Positions 36,273 to 45,238 of a stretch of 53,816 bases of DNA are shown piece by piece. The translations under genes and the position numbers were made by a program. A model generated the notes under the pieces. It had not been told where the DNA came from. It did no database searches and was given only the letters and a program-made list of their open reading frames with translations. Every line of letters starts with the position of its first letter. Position 1 is the stretch's first letter. This stretch comes from Streptobacillus canis (GTDB lineage Bacteria > Fusobacteriota > Fusobacteriia > Fusobacteriales > Leptotrichiaceae): the NCBI RefSeq assembly GCF_009733925.1, contig NZ_WOEI01000009.1, forward strand, positions 1-53,816. The letters run 5' to 3'.

Positions 36273-36725
36273 TTATAGACTTATTACATTTACTTTTAAA
36301 ATAGCTTTTATTTCAGCATAAAGTTTTACTTCAACGTTATGTAAACCTATAGATTTTAATCTAGCATCATTACCCATTTTCTTTTTATCAATTTCCACTT
36401 TTAATTGTTCTTTTACTGCCTCTTCTATTTCTTTAGCACCTAAAGAACCAAAAACTTTACCATCTTTTCCTACTTTTACTTTTAAAGTAATAGTATTTTT
36501 TTCTAGAATTTCTTTTACTTCATTAGCATGTTTTATTTCTTTTTCAATGTTTTTAGAAATTCTATTTTTTTGACTCTCTAATTTATTTATATTTTCAGGT
36601 GTAGCTGGTACCGCTTTATTTTGTGCAAATAAAAAGTTATTTGCATATCCGTCTTTTACTTCTATTATTTCATCTTTTTTTCCTACACCTTTAATATTTT
36701 CTTTTAAAATTACTTTTACTTTCAT
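36273..36725 (-). CDS. rplI: 50S ribosomal protein L9
   Basis: 150 aa from MKVKVILKENIKGVGKK, preceded by AAGGAG; the longer frame to 36752 overlaps dnaX and lacks a site. The N-terminal domain contains GYANNFLFAQNKAVPAT, then a long connecting helix and a C-terminal domain (GKVFGSLGAKEIEEAV). Lies between dnaX and dnaB. Confidence 0.96.
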   Translation of the reverse strand: MKVKVILKENIKGVGKKDEIIEVKDGYANNFLFAQNKAVPATPENINKLESQKNRISKNIEKEIKHANEVKEILEKNTITLKVKVGKDGKVFGSLGAKEIEEAVKEQLKVEIDKKKMGNDARLKSIGLHNVEVKLYAEIKAILKVNVISL

Positions 36726-36735
36726 ATTCTTCTCC

Positions 36736-38103
36736 TTATTTTTCAATTGCATTAAATATTGAAATAATCTTATTTTTTATCTCTTCATCAAATTCTCCAT
36801 CATTTTCAACTGATCCACCAATTAAAACATTGTATTTAAATCCAAATCTATTTTCTAATTCAGTTTCTAAAAATTCAATAGTTTTTTCATTGTTTAAATA
36901 ACGAAAATAATAACTTGATTTATCATTTAATATAGTAATATTATTATTTTGTGCTGAAATCTTAGTATCTTTGACTAAATTATAATATCTTTGTCTACCT
37001 AATTCATTTAAATATTTAATAAATATATCCCATTTTTCTTGAGAAAACTCAATACTTATATTCTGTGTTTGTGGTATTTGTGTTATTGTTTGTCTAGATG
37101 TAGATAAAATTTTGTTTATTATTATATATGCAAGCAATCTTTTATCTTCTTCATTCTTATATTTTACTAAAATTTCAAGTATGTTTGATATAATATTTAT
37201 TTTTTTATCCAATTCAATATCTTGTATTTTTAAATATTTACAAAAGTCTCTTAAAAATTGATCAATTTGAATTCCTTCAAACCATAATTTATCAATAAAT
37301 ATTATTAGCTCTTCCTTTTTATTATTTAATAATAATTTTGTGAAATTTTGATGAAATATTTTTGAGACTACACCAAGTGCTTTTTCTGTTAATTCAACAG
37401 TTATTTTATCTTCATTGTAATAATTTGAAGCTACTTGTTCAAAAATAGAAAATGAATCTCTTGCTGAACCTTCTGATTTAGAATAAATAAGTTCTAAACT
37501 TTCTGTATCAATATTAATATTTTCTTTTTGAGCGACTTGTGTTAACATTTCAATTATATCTTTTTCACTAATTGTTTTAAAATCATATCTTTGACAACGA
37601 GATTTGACAGTATCTGGTATTTTTTCTATTTCTGTTGTAGCTAATATAAAAATAATATGTTTTGGTGGTTCTTCTAATATTTTAAGAAGTGCATTAAATG
37701 CTTCTTTTGTTAACATATGAACTTCATCGATAATATATACTTTTTTTCTACATTTAACAGGTAAATAACCAGTACTTTCCTTTAAATCACGAATTTCATC
37801 AATACCTCTATTAGATGCAGCATCTATTTCTATTATATCTACAGCAATACCTTTAGTAATTTCCTGACAATTTTCACAATTATCACATGGTGTTGAAGTA
37901 ATGCCATTTAAACAATTAGCTCCTTTTGCTATAAGTCTTGCAATTGTAGTTTTTCCAACTCCACGAGGTCCATTAAATAAATATGCATGCGATAATTTAT
38001 CATTGTCTAAACTATTTTTTATTGCTCTTACTATATGTTCTTGTCCATATAATTGAGAAAAATTTTGAGGTCTATATTTTCTATATAATGTTATGTTCTC
38101 CAT
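36736..38103 (-). CDS. dnaX: DNA polymerase III subunits gamma/tau
   Basis: 455-aa clamp-loader ATPase. Walker A GPRGVGKTT, a four-cysteine zinc module (CLNGITSTPCDNCENC), DEVHMLTKEAFNALLK, and SRCQRYDF sensor region. The C-terminus after about 360 is short, so the tau-specific part is reduced. An obvious slippery A run for gamma frameshifting was not identified. Overlaps the HAD gene end by 23 nt. Confidence 0.96.
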   Translation of the reverse strand: MENITLYRKYRPQNFSQLYGQEHIVRAIKNSLDNDKLSHAYLFNGPRGVGKTTIARLIAKGANCLNGITSTPCDNCENCQEITKGIAVDIIEIDAASNRGIDEIRDLKESTGYLPVKCRKKVYIIDEVHMLTKEAFNALLKILEEPPKHIIFILATTEIEKIPDTVKSRCQRYDFKTISEKDIIEMLTQVAQKENINIDTESLELIYSKSEGSARDSFSIFEQVASNYYNEDKITVELTEKALGVVSKIFHQNFTKLLLNNKKEELIIFIDKLWFEGIQIDQFLRDFCKYLKIQDIELDKKINIISNILEILVKYKNEEDKRLLAYIIINKILSTSRQTITQIPQTQNISIEFSQEKWDIFIKYLNELGRQRYYNLVKDTKISAQNNNITILNDKSSYYFRYLNNEKTIEFLETELENRFGFKYNVLIGGSVENDGEFDEEIKNKIISIFNAIEK

Positions 38104-38755
38104 TTTTAATCTCCTCTATCACACCTATAACTTCAACCAAATTATTAAGCGTTTTAAAACATAATTCATTTGTTTCATCTGTTGGCATTAATAAATCAGG
38201 AATCATTATAGGATTAGCTTTTGCTGCAGCCGCAGCTCTAATACCATTATAAGAATCTTCAAGAATAATACATTCTTTTGGATCGTATTTAAAATGATTA
38301 ATAACTTTAGTAAATATTTCTGGATTAGGTTTACTTTCTTTTACTTCTTCACCAGATATAATATATTCAAAATAGTCATCTAAATTCTCATTTTTAAGTA
38401 ACTTTAATATTTTATGTCTAGGTGATGATGATGCAAGAGCTATTGCAATGTTTTCTTTTACTAAATAATTTAATAACTCTCTAACACCTTTTTTAACCCC
38501 TATTTTTTTTAAATCACTTAATCTCATTATTTCTTCTTCTATACATTTAAAAATAAAATGAAAATCTAAATTTGGAAAATGAGATTTATAAAATTTTACA
38601 CAACTCTCATTACTTGTCCCTATAACGCTGTGCATTTGTTCTTCTGTAATATTAATATTATGTTTTTCAACAAAAATAATTGCTTGATTTATATATTCTT
38701 TTTCAGTATCAAAAATTAAACCATCCATGTCAAATATACATAATTTTATAGACAT
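38081..38755 (-). CDS. HAD-family phosphatase, phosphoglucomutase-like
   Basis: 224 aa. Subfamily IA HAD hydrolase: motif I FDMDGLIFDTE, motif II ASSSPR, Lys in ESKPNPEIF, motif III ILEDSYNGIRAA. The D-x-D-G pattern and helical cap suit the beta-phosphoglucomutase/sugar-phosphatase clade; substrate unknown. Start overlaps the 238-aa gene stop by one base, with a rather distant AAAGG. Confidence 0.9.
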   Translation of the reverse strand: MSIKLCIFDMDGLIFDTEKEYINQAIIFVEKHNINITEEQMHSVIGTSNESCVKFYKSHFPNLDFHFIFKCIEEEIMRLSDLKKIGVKKGVRELLNYLVKENIAIALASSSPRHKILKLLKNENLDDYFEYIISGEEVKESKPNPEIFTKVINHFKYDPKECIILEDSYNGIRAAAAAKANPIMIPDLLMPTDETNELCFKTLNNLVEVIGVIEEIKNGEHNII

Positions 38756-39471
38756 TATAACACAACCTTTAATACTTTCTTTTGATCATCTGTTAGATAA
38801 TTAATTGCAAGATTCTTTTTCACTGCTTTATCAAATAAAGTAATATAACTTCCTTTATTTTCTTCTGGCTCCATAATATAGTCACCTTCTTTTAGATATT
38901 CTTGCAAAGCAGGAATTGTTTCTTTCAATCTATAAATAACACCAAACTGATTTTCTAGATATTCAAGATCAATTACAACTAAAAATTTAGATCCAATTTG
39001 TTTCATTTCTTTTACTTTATCATTATCTAATAATAAATAGAAAATATTATCTAATCCAACTGAAAAACCAACAATTGATTTTTTTTCTTTTCTTAAGTTG
39101 TAGTTAATTTCAGATATTAAAATGTTTATAAGAATGTCTTCATATTCATCTTCTTTTTTTTCGAAATCATCAAAATCAATATTAGTTAACTTATCTAAAT
39201 ATTCAGAAACTAATCTTTTCATACCTTTAGTATAATTTTTTGATTTATAATTATGAAAATATGCATTAGTATGCTCAGCTGCAAAATAATAAAAGAATGT
39301 TTCGTAATTTTGAATCTCACCTTCTGTATCATCAAAACCTATATATTCTAATATCGCTGCTCTAAGATCCTTGTTATATGCATCTACAGCATTTTTATAT
39401 GTTTCATATTCTATGTTAAATAATCTAGCAAAATTGTGTAATTTATCATATTCTATATTTAAATCTTCCAT
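38755..39471 (-). CDS. Acidic protein, unknown
   Basis: 238 aa, not recognised. Soluble and acidic with many aromatic residues. The N-terminal half is helical; residues 134-141 read VGFSVGLD, which recalls motif 3 of HisRS/HisZ-type class II folds, followed by a Rossmann-like KFLVVIDLEYLENQFG segment. That resemblance is weak and no other class II motif is seen. Its start overlaps the upstream AroE-like gene stop (TAATG), so the two are co-translated and probably work together. Confidence 0.75.
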   Translation of the reverse strand: MEDLNIEYDKLHNFARLFNIEYETYKNAVDAYNKDLRAAILEYIGFDDTEGEIQNYETFFYYFAAEHTNAYFHNYKSKNYTKGMKRLVSEYLDKLTNIDFDDFEKKEDEYEDILINILISEINYNLRKEKKSIVGFSVGLDNIFYLLLDNDKVKEMKQIGSKFLVVIDLEYLENQFGVIYRLKETIPALQEYLKEGDYIMEPEENKGSYITLFDKAVKKNLAINYLTDDQKKVLKVVL

Positions 39472-40304
39472 TATTTCATATTTCCTTTCAATAGTTTTAA
39501 AAATTCTTTTGAAGTATTTATTTCTTCAACATCAGTTTTTATTCTTGGATTAATTTTTCTGTCTACAAATACATGTAGTTGTTTTATTATTTCAATATAA
39601 TAAATATCTTTTCTTCCAAAAAGAATAAGTAATAGTTGTAGCATTTCAATAATGCATAAATCTATTGCCATAATTAAGTTTGAATTTTTAAATTTAAATT
39701 GCTTTAAAAATGTACTCTCAAAAGGAATCTTTACTAGATCTAACGCATATTTTGCAGTAATGCTAGTGTCTTTTTTTAAAGGACTTTCTTCTATACAATA
39801 AATACTTCCAACATCTGTTAAATTTATTATTAAGTCTAAATTTGATAATCTTTCAATATCTAAAAAATTTTTAAAATAATCACCCTTATCTAGCTTTATA
39901 TTATTATTTTGTTTTATTGAAGCTATATGTATTCTTTCAGCATTATTTTCTTTTAATACTTCATAAATTGTTTTAAAATATTCATTTGTCTCTAAAATCA
40001 AAACATTAGATTTATCCACTTTAAAATTTGAATATTTTAAAAGTTCTGTAAAAGCAATTTTCTTTAAAGACTCCTTTACTAATATTTCATCATTTTTATA
40101 GAAAAAATCATATTTACTATTAGGATTTAAATTATCTTCAAAAAAAACTGCATCAAATTCATCAATATATTCTTGATATTTTTGTATAATGTTTTCTACA
40201 TGATATATTTCAGAGTTTAAATTTTTTACTTCTTTAATTCTATTATGAATTATTTGATATATTTCAAAATTAGTTTTATTGCCTACGTAAGCTATTTTTT
40301 TCAT
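39471..40304 (-). CDS. Shikimate-dehydrogenase-like pseudoenzyme
   Basis: 277 aa. Pattern along the chain follows AroE: YVGNKTN...IIHN at the N-terminus, VLILETNEYFKTIYEVL (101-117) where AroE has the NADP-binding VLILGAGGxxxAI, LIINLTDVGS (158-167) where AroE has NATPxGM, and ALDLVKIPFESTFLKQ with IMAIDLCIIEMLQ where AroE has DxVYxPxxTxLL and GxxMLxxQ. The glycine-rich loop, the catalytic Lys and the NTDxxG Asp are not present, so it is probably not a dehydrogenase. Overlaps rsuA by 4 nt. Assignment is by eye. Confidence 0.65.
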   Translation of the reverse strand: MKKIAYVGNKTNFEIYQIIHNRIKEVKNLNSEIYHVENIIQKYQEYIDEFDAVFFEDNLNPNSKYDFFYKNDEILVKESLKKIAFTELLKYSNFKVDKSNVLILETNEYFKTIYEVLKENNAERIHIASIKQNNNIKLDKGDYFKNFLDIERLSNLDLIINLTDVGSIYCIEESPLKKDTSITAKYALDLVKIPFESTFLKQFKFKNSNLIMAIDLCIIEMLQLLLILFGRKDIYYIEIIKQLHVFVDRKINPRIKTDVEEINTSKEFLKLLKGNMK

Positions 40305-40993
40305 AATAAACCTCTCAGTTCTTCATCTGTTAATTCACGGTATTCCCCTAGTCTTAAAGTTTCATCTAATTTTAAAGAACCCATAGATACCCTTTTAAGA
40401 TAAATTACTTCATTATTTACTGCTTTAAACATACGTTTTACTTGATGGAATTTTCCTTCTGTAATTGTAATATAAACTTTCATATCATCAATCACATCTA
40501 TTTTTGAAGGTTTAGTTATTATATCTTCTCCAATATCAATACCTTGCTCAATATTTTCTATTTCAGATTTTGAAATAGGTTTAAGTAATTCTACATAATA
40601 TTTTTTATCTACATGTTTCTTAGGTGATAATAAATTATGCGCTAGATTACCATCATTCGTTAAAAGTAATAATCCTTCAGTATCAATATCAAGTCTTCCA
40701 ACTGGAAATAATTTATATGTTTTAAAATCTGTAATTAAATCTAAAACTGTTTTCTGTTTAGTATCTTCAGTTGCACTAATAAATCCTTTTGGTTTATTTA
40801 ACATGACATATCTAAATTTTGTATATGAAATTATTTTATCATCAAATTTAATAAGATCATTTATTTCATCAATTCTCATATCTGTTGTTTTTGCAACTAT
40901 ATCGTTAACTTTTATTCTTTTAAATTTAATTATGTCTTTTACTTCTTTACGTGTCCCTATTCCACTATTAGCTAAAAATTTATCTAGTCTCAT
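40301..40993 (-). CDS. rsuA: RsuA/RluB-family pseudouridine synthase
   Basis: 230 aa. S4 RNA-binding domain first (MRLDKFLANSGIGTRKEVKDII), then the pseudouridine synthase core with GRLDIDTEGLLLLTNDG carrying the catalytic Asp and GKFHQVKRM. RsuA-type modifies 16S U516; RluB/E/F relatives act on 23S, and the choice is not certain. AAAGGA precedes the ATG. First of the long minus-strand series. Confidence 0.88.
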   Translation of the reverse strand: MRLDKFLANSGIGTRKEVKDIIKFKRIKVNDIVAKTTDMRIDEINDLIKFDDKIISYTKFRYVMLNKPKGFISATEDTKQKTVLDLITDFKTYKLFPVGRLDIDTEGLLLLTNDGNLAHNLLSPKKHVDKKYYVELLKPISKSEIENIEQGIDIGEDIITKPSKIDVIDDMKVYITITEGKFHQVKRMFKAVNNEVIYLKRVSMGSLKLDETLRLGEYRELTDEELRGLL

Positions 40994-41013
40994 TTATTTT
41001 CCTTTATGTAAAA

Positions 41014-41034
41014 GGGATGCAATAAATACATCCC
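41014..41034 (-). terminator. Terminator of the FMN-binding-like gene
   Basis: GGGATG (41014-41019) pairs with CATCCC (41029-41034) and is followed on the minus strand by TTTTAC. It directly follows the stop codon and precedes rsuA. Confidence 0.65.
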
Positions 41035-41409
41035 CTAATTTTTAATCTCAAAAATTCCTGGCTTTGATGACTTACTTTTTTCAATTAAATATTCTATTAA
41101 AGTTTGAAATTCCTTGTTAGAATTCTTATCGTATATATCTGGTAAATTCTCAAAACTTTGATTTTCTACTATATATTTTTTTACAATATCCTTTTTTTCT
41201 CTAAATTCGCTATCTTTAGTTGATAATTTAACTCCCTTTTCATCAATTTTATCAAAGTCAACAGAAAGAATTTTTGAGTTCTTTACAATAATTCTCATTG
41301 TTAATGTATATCCATCTTTTTTATGGGAAACCTCATATTTACCATCATTATAATTTGCAAAAGATGTGATACCAAAAATTGTTAGAATTATTAATAAAAA
41401 TCTTTTCAT
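41035..41409 (-). CDS. Small secreted FMN-binding-like protein
   Basis: 124 aa from the ATG at 41409, preceded by AGGAGG; the upstream open part would read through the ftsX-like terminator. A signal peptide covers 1-17. The mature part YNDGKYEVSHKKDGYTLTM, then VKNSKILSVDFDKIDEKG resembles FMN-binding domain proteins, but the S/T-GAT flavin attachment motif is missing. Probably periplasmic; role unknown. Confidence 0.6.
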   Translation of the reverse strand: MKRFLLIILTIFGITSFANYNDGKYEVSHKKDGYTLTMRIIVKNSKILSVDFDKIDEKGVKLSTKDSEFREKKDIVKKYIVENQSFENLPDIYDKNSNKEFQTLIEYLIEKSKSSKPGIFEIKN

Positions 41410-41467
41410 GAATATCATCCTCCTATTCTCTAATATTTTATCATATTTTTGCCATTTTTTCAAATAA

Positions 41468-41489
41468 AAATGCCACATTTGTGGCATTT
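41468..41489 (-). terminator. Terminator after the FtsX-like permease gene
   Basis: AAATGCCAC (41468-41476) pairs with GTGGCATTT (41481-41489), followed on the minus strand by TTTATTTG. Confidence 0.85.
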
Positions 41490-41493
41490 GTAT

Positions 41494-44400
41494 TTATTCC
41501 ATTTTTAATGCTTCTATCATATCTATATTTTTAAGTTTTCTATGTACTAATAACATTGAAATTATTGAAAAGAATAATGTAAGAATAATAGCAAATATAT
41601 ATGGTGAAATTCCAGTAGATTCAACAAAAACTGTATTAGTTTTTTCCATTGAAACTAAAATAATTTTATGTAAACCTCTACCAAAAATTAAACCAAATAT
41701 TATTCCAACAACTGTAAGTATAAATATTTCTTTATAGATATATAACGAAACTTCTTTTGCGTAAAATCCAATAACTTTTATTGTCGCTAATTCTCTTTGT
41801 CTTTCATTTACATTTATTTCGAGTAAACTATATGTAACCACAATAGAAAGCACTGCAGAAAGTAATGTTATAAAAACAACAATAAAGTTTAAACTTTCAC
41901 TGATTTTATCAAAAATTTCTTTATATGTCTTGTTAAGTGAAATTGATTGTACTTCTTCATAATCTAAAACAGAATCTAAATTTTTATTTGTATCCTTTAT
42001 AATAATGTTATTTATTTTGTATTCTTTATTTAAACTATTTTCATAATAATTTCTAGACATATATATATAATTTCCTTGATAATTTTCAGTAATATTTTTA
42101 ACTTTTAGATTATAATTATTTCCAATATAATCTGTAACTATAATTTCATCACCTATTCCTTTATTTAATAATGTTAAAGTTCTTTTTGAAATAACAACTC
42201 CATCATCAGTAATATCATTGGTTAAATAAATAAAATTAGAAATATTAATATCATCTATTATATACATTTTTATATTATTTTCACGATCATTTACAATAAA
42301 TTTAGCATCAATACTTTGTAAACTTAATGTTGTAAAATTATCTTTAAGTACCTTAGATATTGTGTCTATTTCATTTTCATTTAAATGTTGTTTTAAATTA
42401 ACCTCAGCATGAAAATTTCTAATCTTATTATACTGAATTTCAGAAATTTCCGAAAATGAATTTCTAATAGCAAAACCTAAAAATATTAATGCTGTACATC
42501 CTGATACACCAAGTATATTCATTATCATTTTACCCTTATATCTAAAAATATTTCTTAAAGTAATTTTATTTGAAAACATCAATTTCTCCCATATGAACTT
42601 TATATTTTCTAATAAAATTTTTGTACCATATTTAGGAACTTTTGGTTTTAATAAATCAGAAATTTCAATATTAAAATCATTCTTTAGTGCTAAATAAACA
42701 GAAATTATAGTTGATAAAATTGATGAAATTATACTTATAATGATAATCTTAAAATCTATAATTATTTGAAGATCATTGTATGCAGAAATAGAACCCGCTC
42801 TAAATGCAGTATAAATAAATTTTGGCATAGAAAATAATCCAAAATAAATACCTAATGTTATCCCTAAAATTGTCGGAATTAATGCATAATAATAATATTT
42901 TTTAGAAATTTCCCATTTACTGTACCCTAAAAATAAATATGTACCTATAGAGTTTCTTTGTTCATCAACCATTCTTGTCATTGTAGTTGTAGAAACAAGA
43001 ATAACAATTAAATAAAATATTATAGGAAAAAGCTTTGAAATTATATTAAGACTGTCAACACTTTCAATAAATGAGGAATAACTAGGATTATCAATTCTTG
43101 AATTGACAAAATATAAAACTTTTAAATTATCTAGTTTACGTTCATTTACTTCTATTTCATTTAAAGATTTATTTATTTCAAAATTTGCTTTATTTCTTTC
43201 ATTTTCAAATTTTTCTTCAGCTATATTAATCTCTTTCTTATTTTTTTCTATTTTTTTCTTCCCTTGATTAATATCATTTAGATTTTTTTGATAGTCTAAA
43301 TTATATTTATTTTTTTCATTTATTAATAATTGAGTTCCATCATCTAATTTATCGATACCATTTTCAACTTGAATTAATCCATCATCAATTTTGGAATTAT
43401 TTTCTTCCAATTCTTTGATTTTATTTAAAATAAATTTTAAATTTTCATTTAATTCATATTTTTTATTTAATAAATTTATTTTTTCCTTCTCTAATTTAAT
43501 TTCTCCTTGCTCTATTTCCATCAAAGCATTAGAAATTTGTTTTTTCCCCTCTTCAATTTTAGTATTAGAAACAAATAAATTAGGCTTTAAATTATCCACA
43601 TATTCTTTATTTTTAAGGACTTCCTCTTTAGATTTATCAATATTAATCTTATTTTCATTTATTAATAAAATCCCATTTTCTATTTCTTGTAATCCATCAA
43701 GAATTTTAGTTTTATTTGTTTCTAATTCTTTTAATCCTTCTTCTATTTTAACTTTATTTTCTTTTAATTCGTAATACTTTTCAATTAATTCAGTTTTATT
43801 TTTATTTATTTTATTTTCATTAATCTGAAATTTCTCAAAAGCTCCTTCAAATTCATTTATTTTTGAATTTAATTCTTTTTCAGCATTAAAAATTTTATTT
43901 TTTGCATCTGAAATCTTATTAGCATTTTTATCAATTTCATTTTTTGCATCAATAATTTTATTTTTTCCATCATTAATTTCATTGTATTTCTCATCTAGAA
44001 AGTTACTTAATTTTGATGAAGAATTTTCATAAATTTTATTTTGAATATCTATTTTTTTATCAAATACAAATTTATCATACTCTTCTGAATATGTAGGTTC
44101 ATTAATATTTAATTTTATATTTGCAAATGTATATTCTTTATTCTGGAAATATTCTAAAATCGTATATGCATTAATTTTAACAACACTATAGCCCTTAAAT
44201 GCAATATTTTTAGAATTTTCAAGTCTATCTTCAACATTTTCATAATAACCAACAACATTAAAAATTTTATCATTTTCTAATTTAATATTATCATTAATTC
44301 TGTATTTATTTTTGTAAGTACTTTCAATAATTATTTCATTAATTTTATCAGGAAATTTTCCATCAATTAATTTTAATGTTGAAATTTTTTTAGGTATATT

Positions 44401-44712
44401 TTTAACATTAATTATATCTTTACTATTATTTATATATATTTCTTCATTGTATCCATATTCAATATCAGATATATATTCTAAATTATTTAAAATATCTAAA
44501 TCTCTTTGATCTAAAGCAATATTTGAACTAACCTTAATATCTGCAACATTATACATTGAATATAAGTTATCAATAGTTTTATGCATATCTTTACTTAATA
44601 CATTTAAACCAATAAAAGTTGATATACCAAGTAAATTAATAATAAAAATTGCTAAAAATCTAGTTTTAGATTTAAAAAATTCACGAATAATATCTTTATT
44701 ATTCGTTTTCAT
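41494..44712 (-). CDS. Large FtsX-like ABC permease with coiled-coil insert
   Basis: 1072 aa. TM1 (about 18-37) leads into an extracytoplasmic domain, then a very long Asn/Lys/Glu/Ile coiled coil (about 225-545) of near-repeating units such as LEENNSKIDDGLIQVENGIDKL. A first FtsX core with three helices follows (from LFPIIFYLIVILVSTTTM), a cytoplasmic segment, a second MacB-like periplasmic domain, and a second three-helix FtsX core ending DMIEALKM. This double-FtsX layout matches MacB-superfamily permeases. No ATPase gene is adjacent, so the partner must be elsewhere. Confidence 0.88.
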   Translation of the reverse strand: MKTNNKDIIREFFKSKTRFLAIFIINLLGISTFIGLNVLSKDMHKTIDNLYSMYNVADIKVSSNIALDQRDLDILNNLEYISDIEYGYNEEIYINNSKDIINVKNIPKKISTLKLIDGKFPDKINEIIIESTYKNKYRINDNIKLENDKIFNVVGYYENVEDRLENSKNIAFKGYSVVKINAYTILEYFQNKEYTFANIKLNINEPTYSEEYDKFVFDKKIDIQNKIYENSSSKLSNFLDEKYNEINDGKNKIIDAKNEIDKNANKISDAKNKIFNAEKELNSKINEFEGAFEKFQINENKINKNKTELIEKYYELKENKVKIEEGLKELETNKTKILDGLQEIENGILLINENKINIDKSKEEVLKNKEYVDNLKPNLFVSNTKIEEGKKQISNALMEIEQGEIKLEKEKINLLNKKYELNENLKFILNKIKELEENNSKIDDGLIQVENGIDKLDDGTQLLINEKNKYNLDYQKNLNDINQGKKKIEKNKKEINIAEEKFENERNKANFEINKSLNEIEVNERKLDNLKVLYFVNSRIDNPSYSSFIESVDSLNIISKLFPIIFYLIVILVSTTTMTRMVDEQRNSIGTYLFLGYSKWEISKKYYYYALIPTILGITLGIYFGLFSMPKFIYTAFRAGSISAYNDLQIIIDFKIIIISIISSILSTIISVYLALKNDFNIEISDLLKPKVPKYGTKILLENIKFIWEKLMFSNKITLRNIFRYKGKMIMNILGVSGCTALIFLGFAIRNSFSEISEIQYNKIRNFHAEVNLKQHLNENEIDTISKVLKDNFTTLSLQSIDAKFIVNDRENNIKMYIIDDINISNFIYLTNDITDDGVVISKRTLTLLNKGIGDEIIVTDYIGNNYNLKVKNITENYQGNYIYMSRNYYENSLNKEYKINNIIIKDTNKNLDSVLDYEEVQSISLNKTYKEIFDKISESLNFIVVFITLLSAVLSIVVTYSLLEINVNERQRELATIKVIGFYAKEVSLYIYKEIFILTVVGIIFGLIFGRGLHKIILVSMEKTNTVFVESTGISPYIFAIILTLFFSIISMLLVHRKLKNIDMIEALKME

Positions 44713-44715
44713 AAA

Positions 44716-45237
44716 CTATTTTCCTAATTCATGATAATAATCATTTAATCTTTGAATAACATTGAATAATCTTTTTCTAAAATGTTCTTTTGTTATTTTT
44801 TCTACTTCTTCTCTAGAAATTTTAGCTAAAGTTAAGTATTTTCCAGTATTTTGTAATTCTACCGTTTTTGCAAATGAATATTTTTTTAGCTCAATTATCT
44901 CTTTTGAAATATCATCTGCCATAAGTTTCATTGTTTCATAATCAAAATTTTGACCAGTAAGTTTAGTGTTTTCAAATAAATTTTTTAAAGTACTAAAAGA
45001 AAGCTCATAAATTGAATTTGTTAAACCTTCAATTGCATCTAATTTTGCATCTTCAATTGTAATTAATCTATCTGAAACAACTGCTAAATCATTCTCATAA
45101 TCAAAAGTGTCTTTCATTATTTCTTTTGTTGCTTTACTTGTAAATAATCCACTTAAAAATTCATCAGATGAAAGTCTTGTATATGAAAAAGAATTTAAAG
45201 TTGTTAAAGCTGTAAGTATAAATATCATTTTTTTCAT
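44716..45237 (-). CDS. Secreted protein, unknown
   Basis: 173 aa. Signal peptide about 1-18 (IFILTALTTLNSFS), then an all-helical charged domain rich in Lys/Glu/Leu. No recognised motif and no lipobox Cys. It sits 3 nt before the FtsX-like permease gene, with GGAGG upstream and the thymidine kinase gene 1 nt before, so it may be a periplasmic partner of the permease (inference). Confidence 0.7.
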   Translation of the reverse strand: MKKMIFILTALTTLNSFSYTRLSSDEFLSGLFTSKATKEIMKDTFDYENDLAVVSDRLITIEDAKLDAIEGLTNSIYELSFSTLKNLFENTKLTGQNFDYETMKLMADDISKEIIELKKYSFAKTVELQNTGKYLTLAKISREEVEKITKEHFRKRLFNVIQRLNDYYHELGK

Positions 45238-45238
45238 A

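Noticed and set aside
36736..38103. Programmed frameshift in dnaX
   Set aside because: I looked for a slippery A run followed by a stem and saw none convincing; the protein is short without it.
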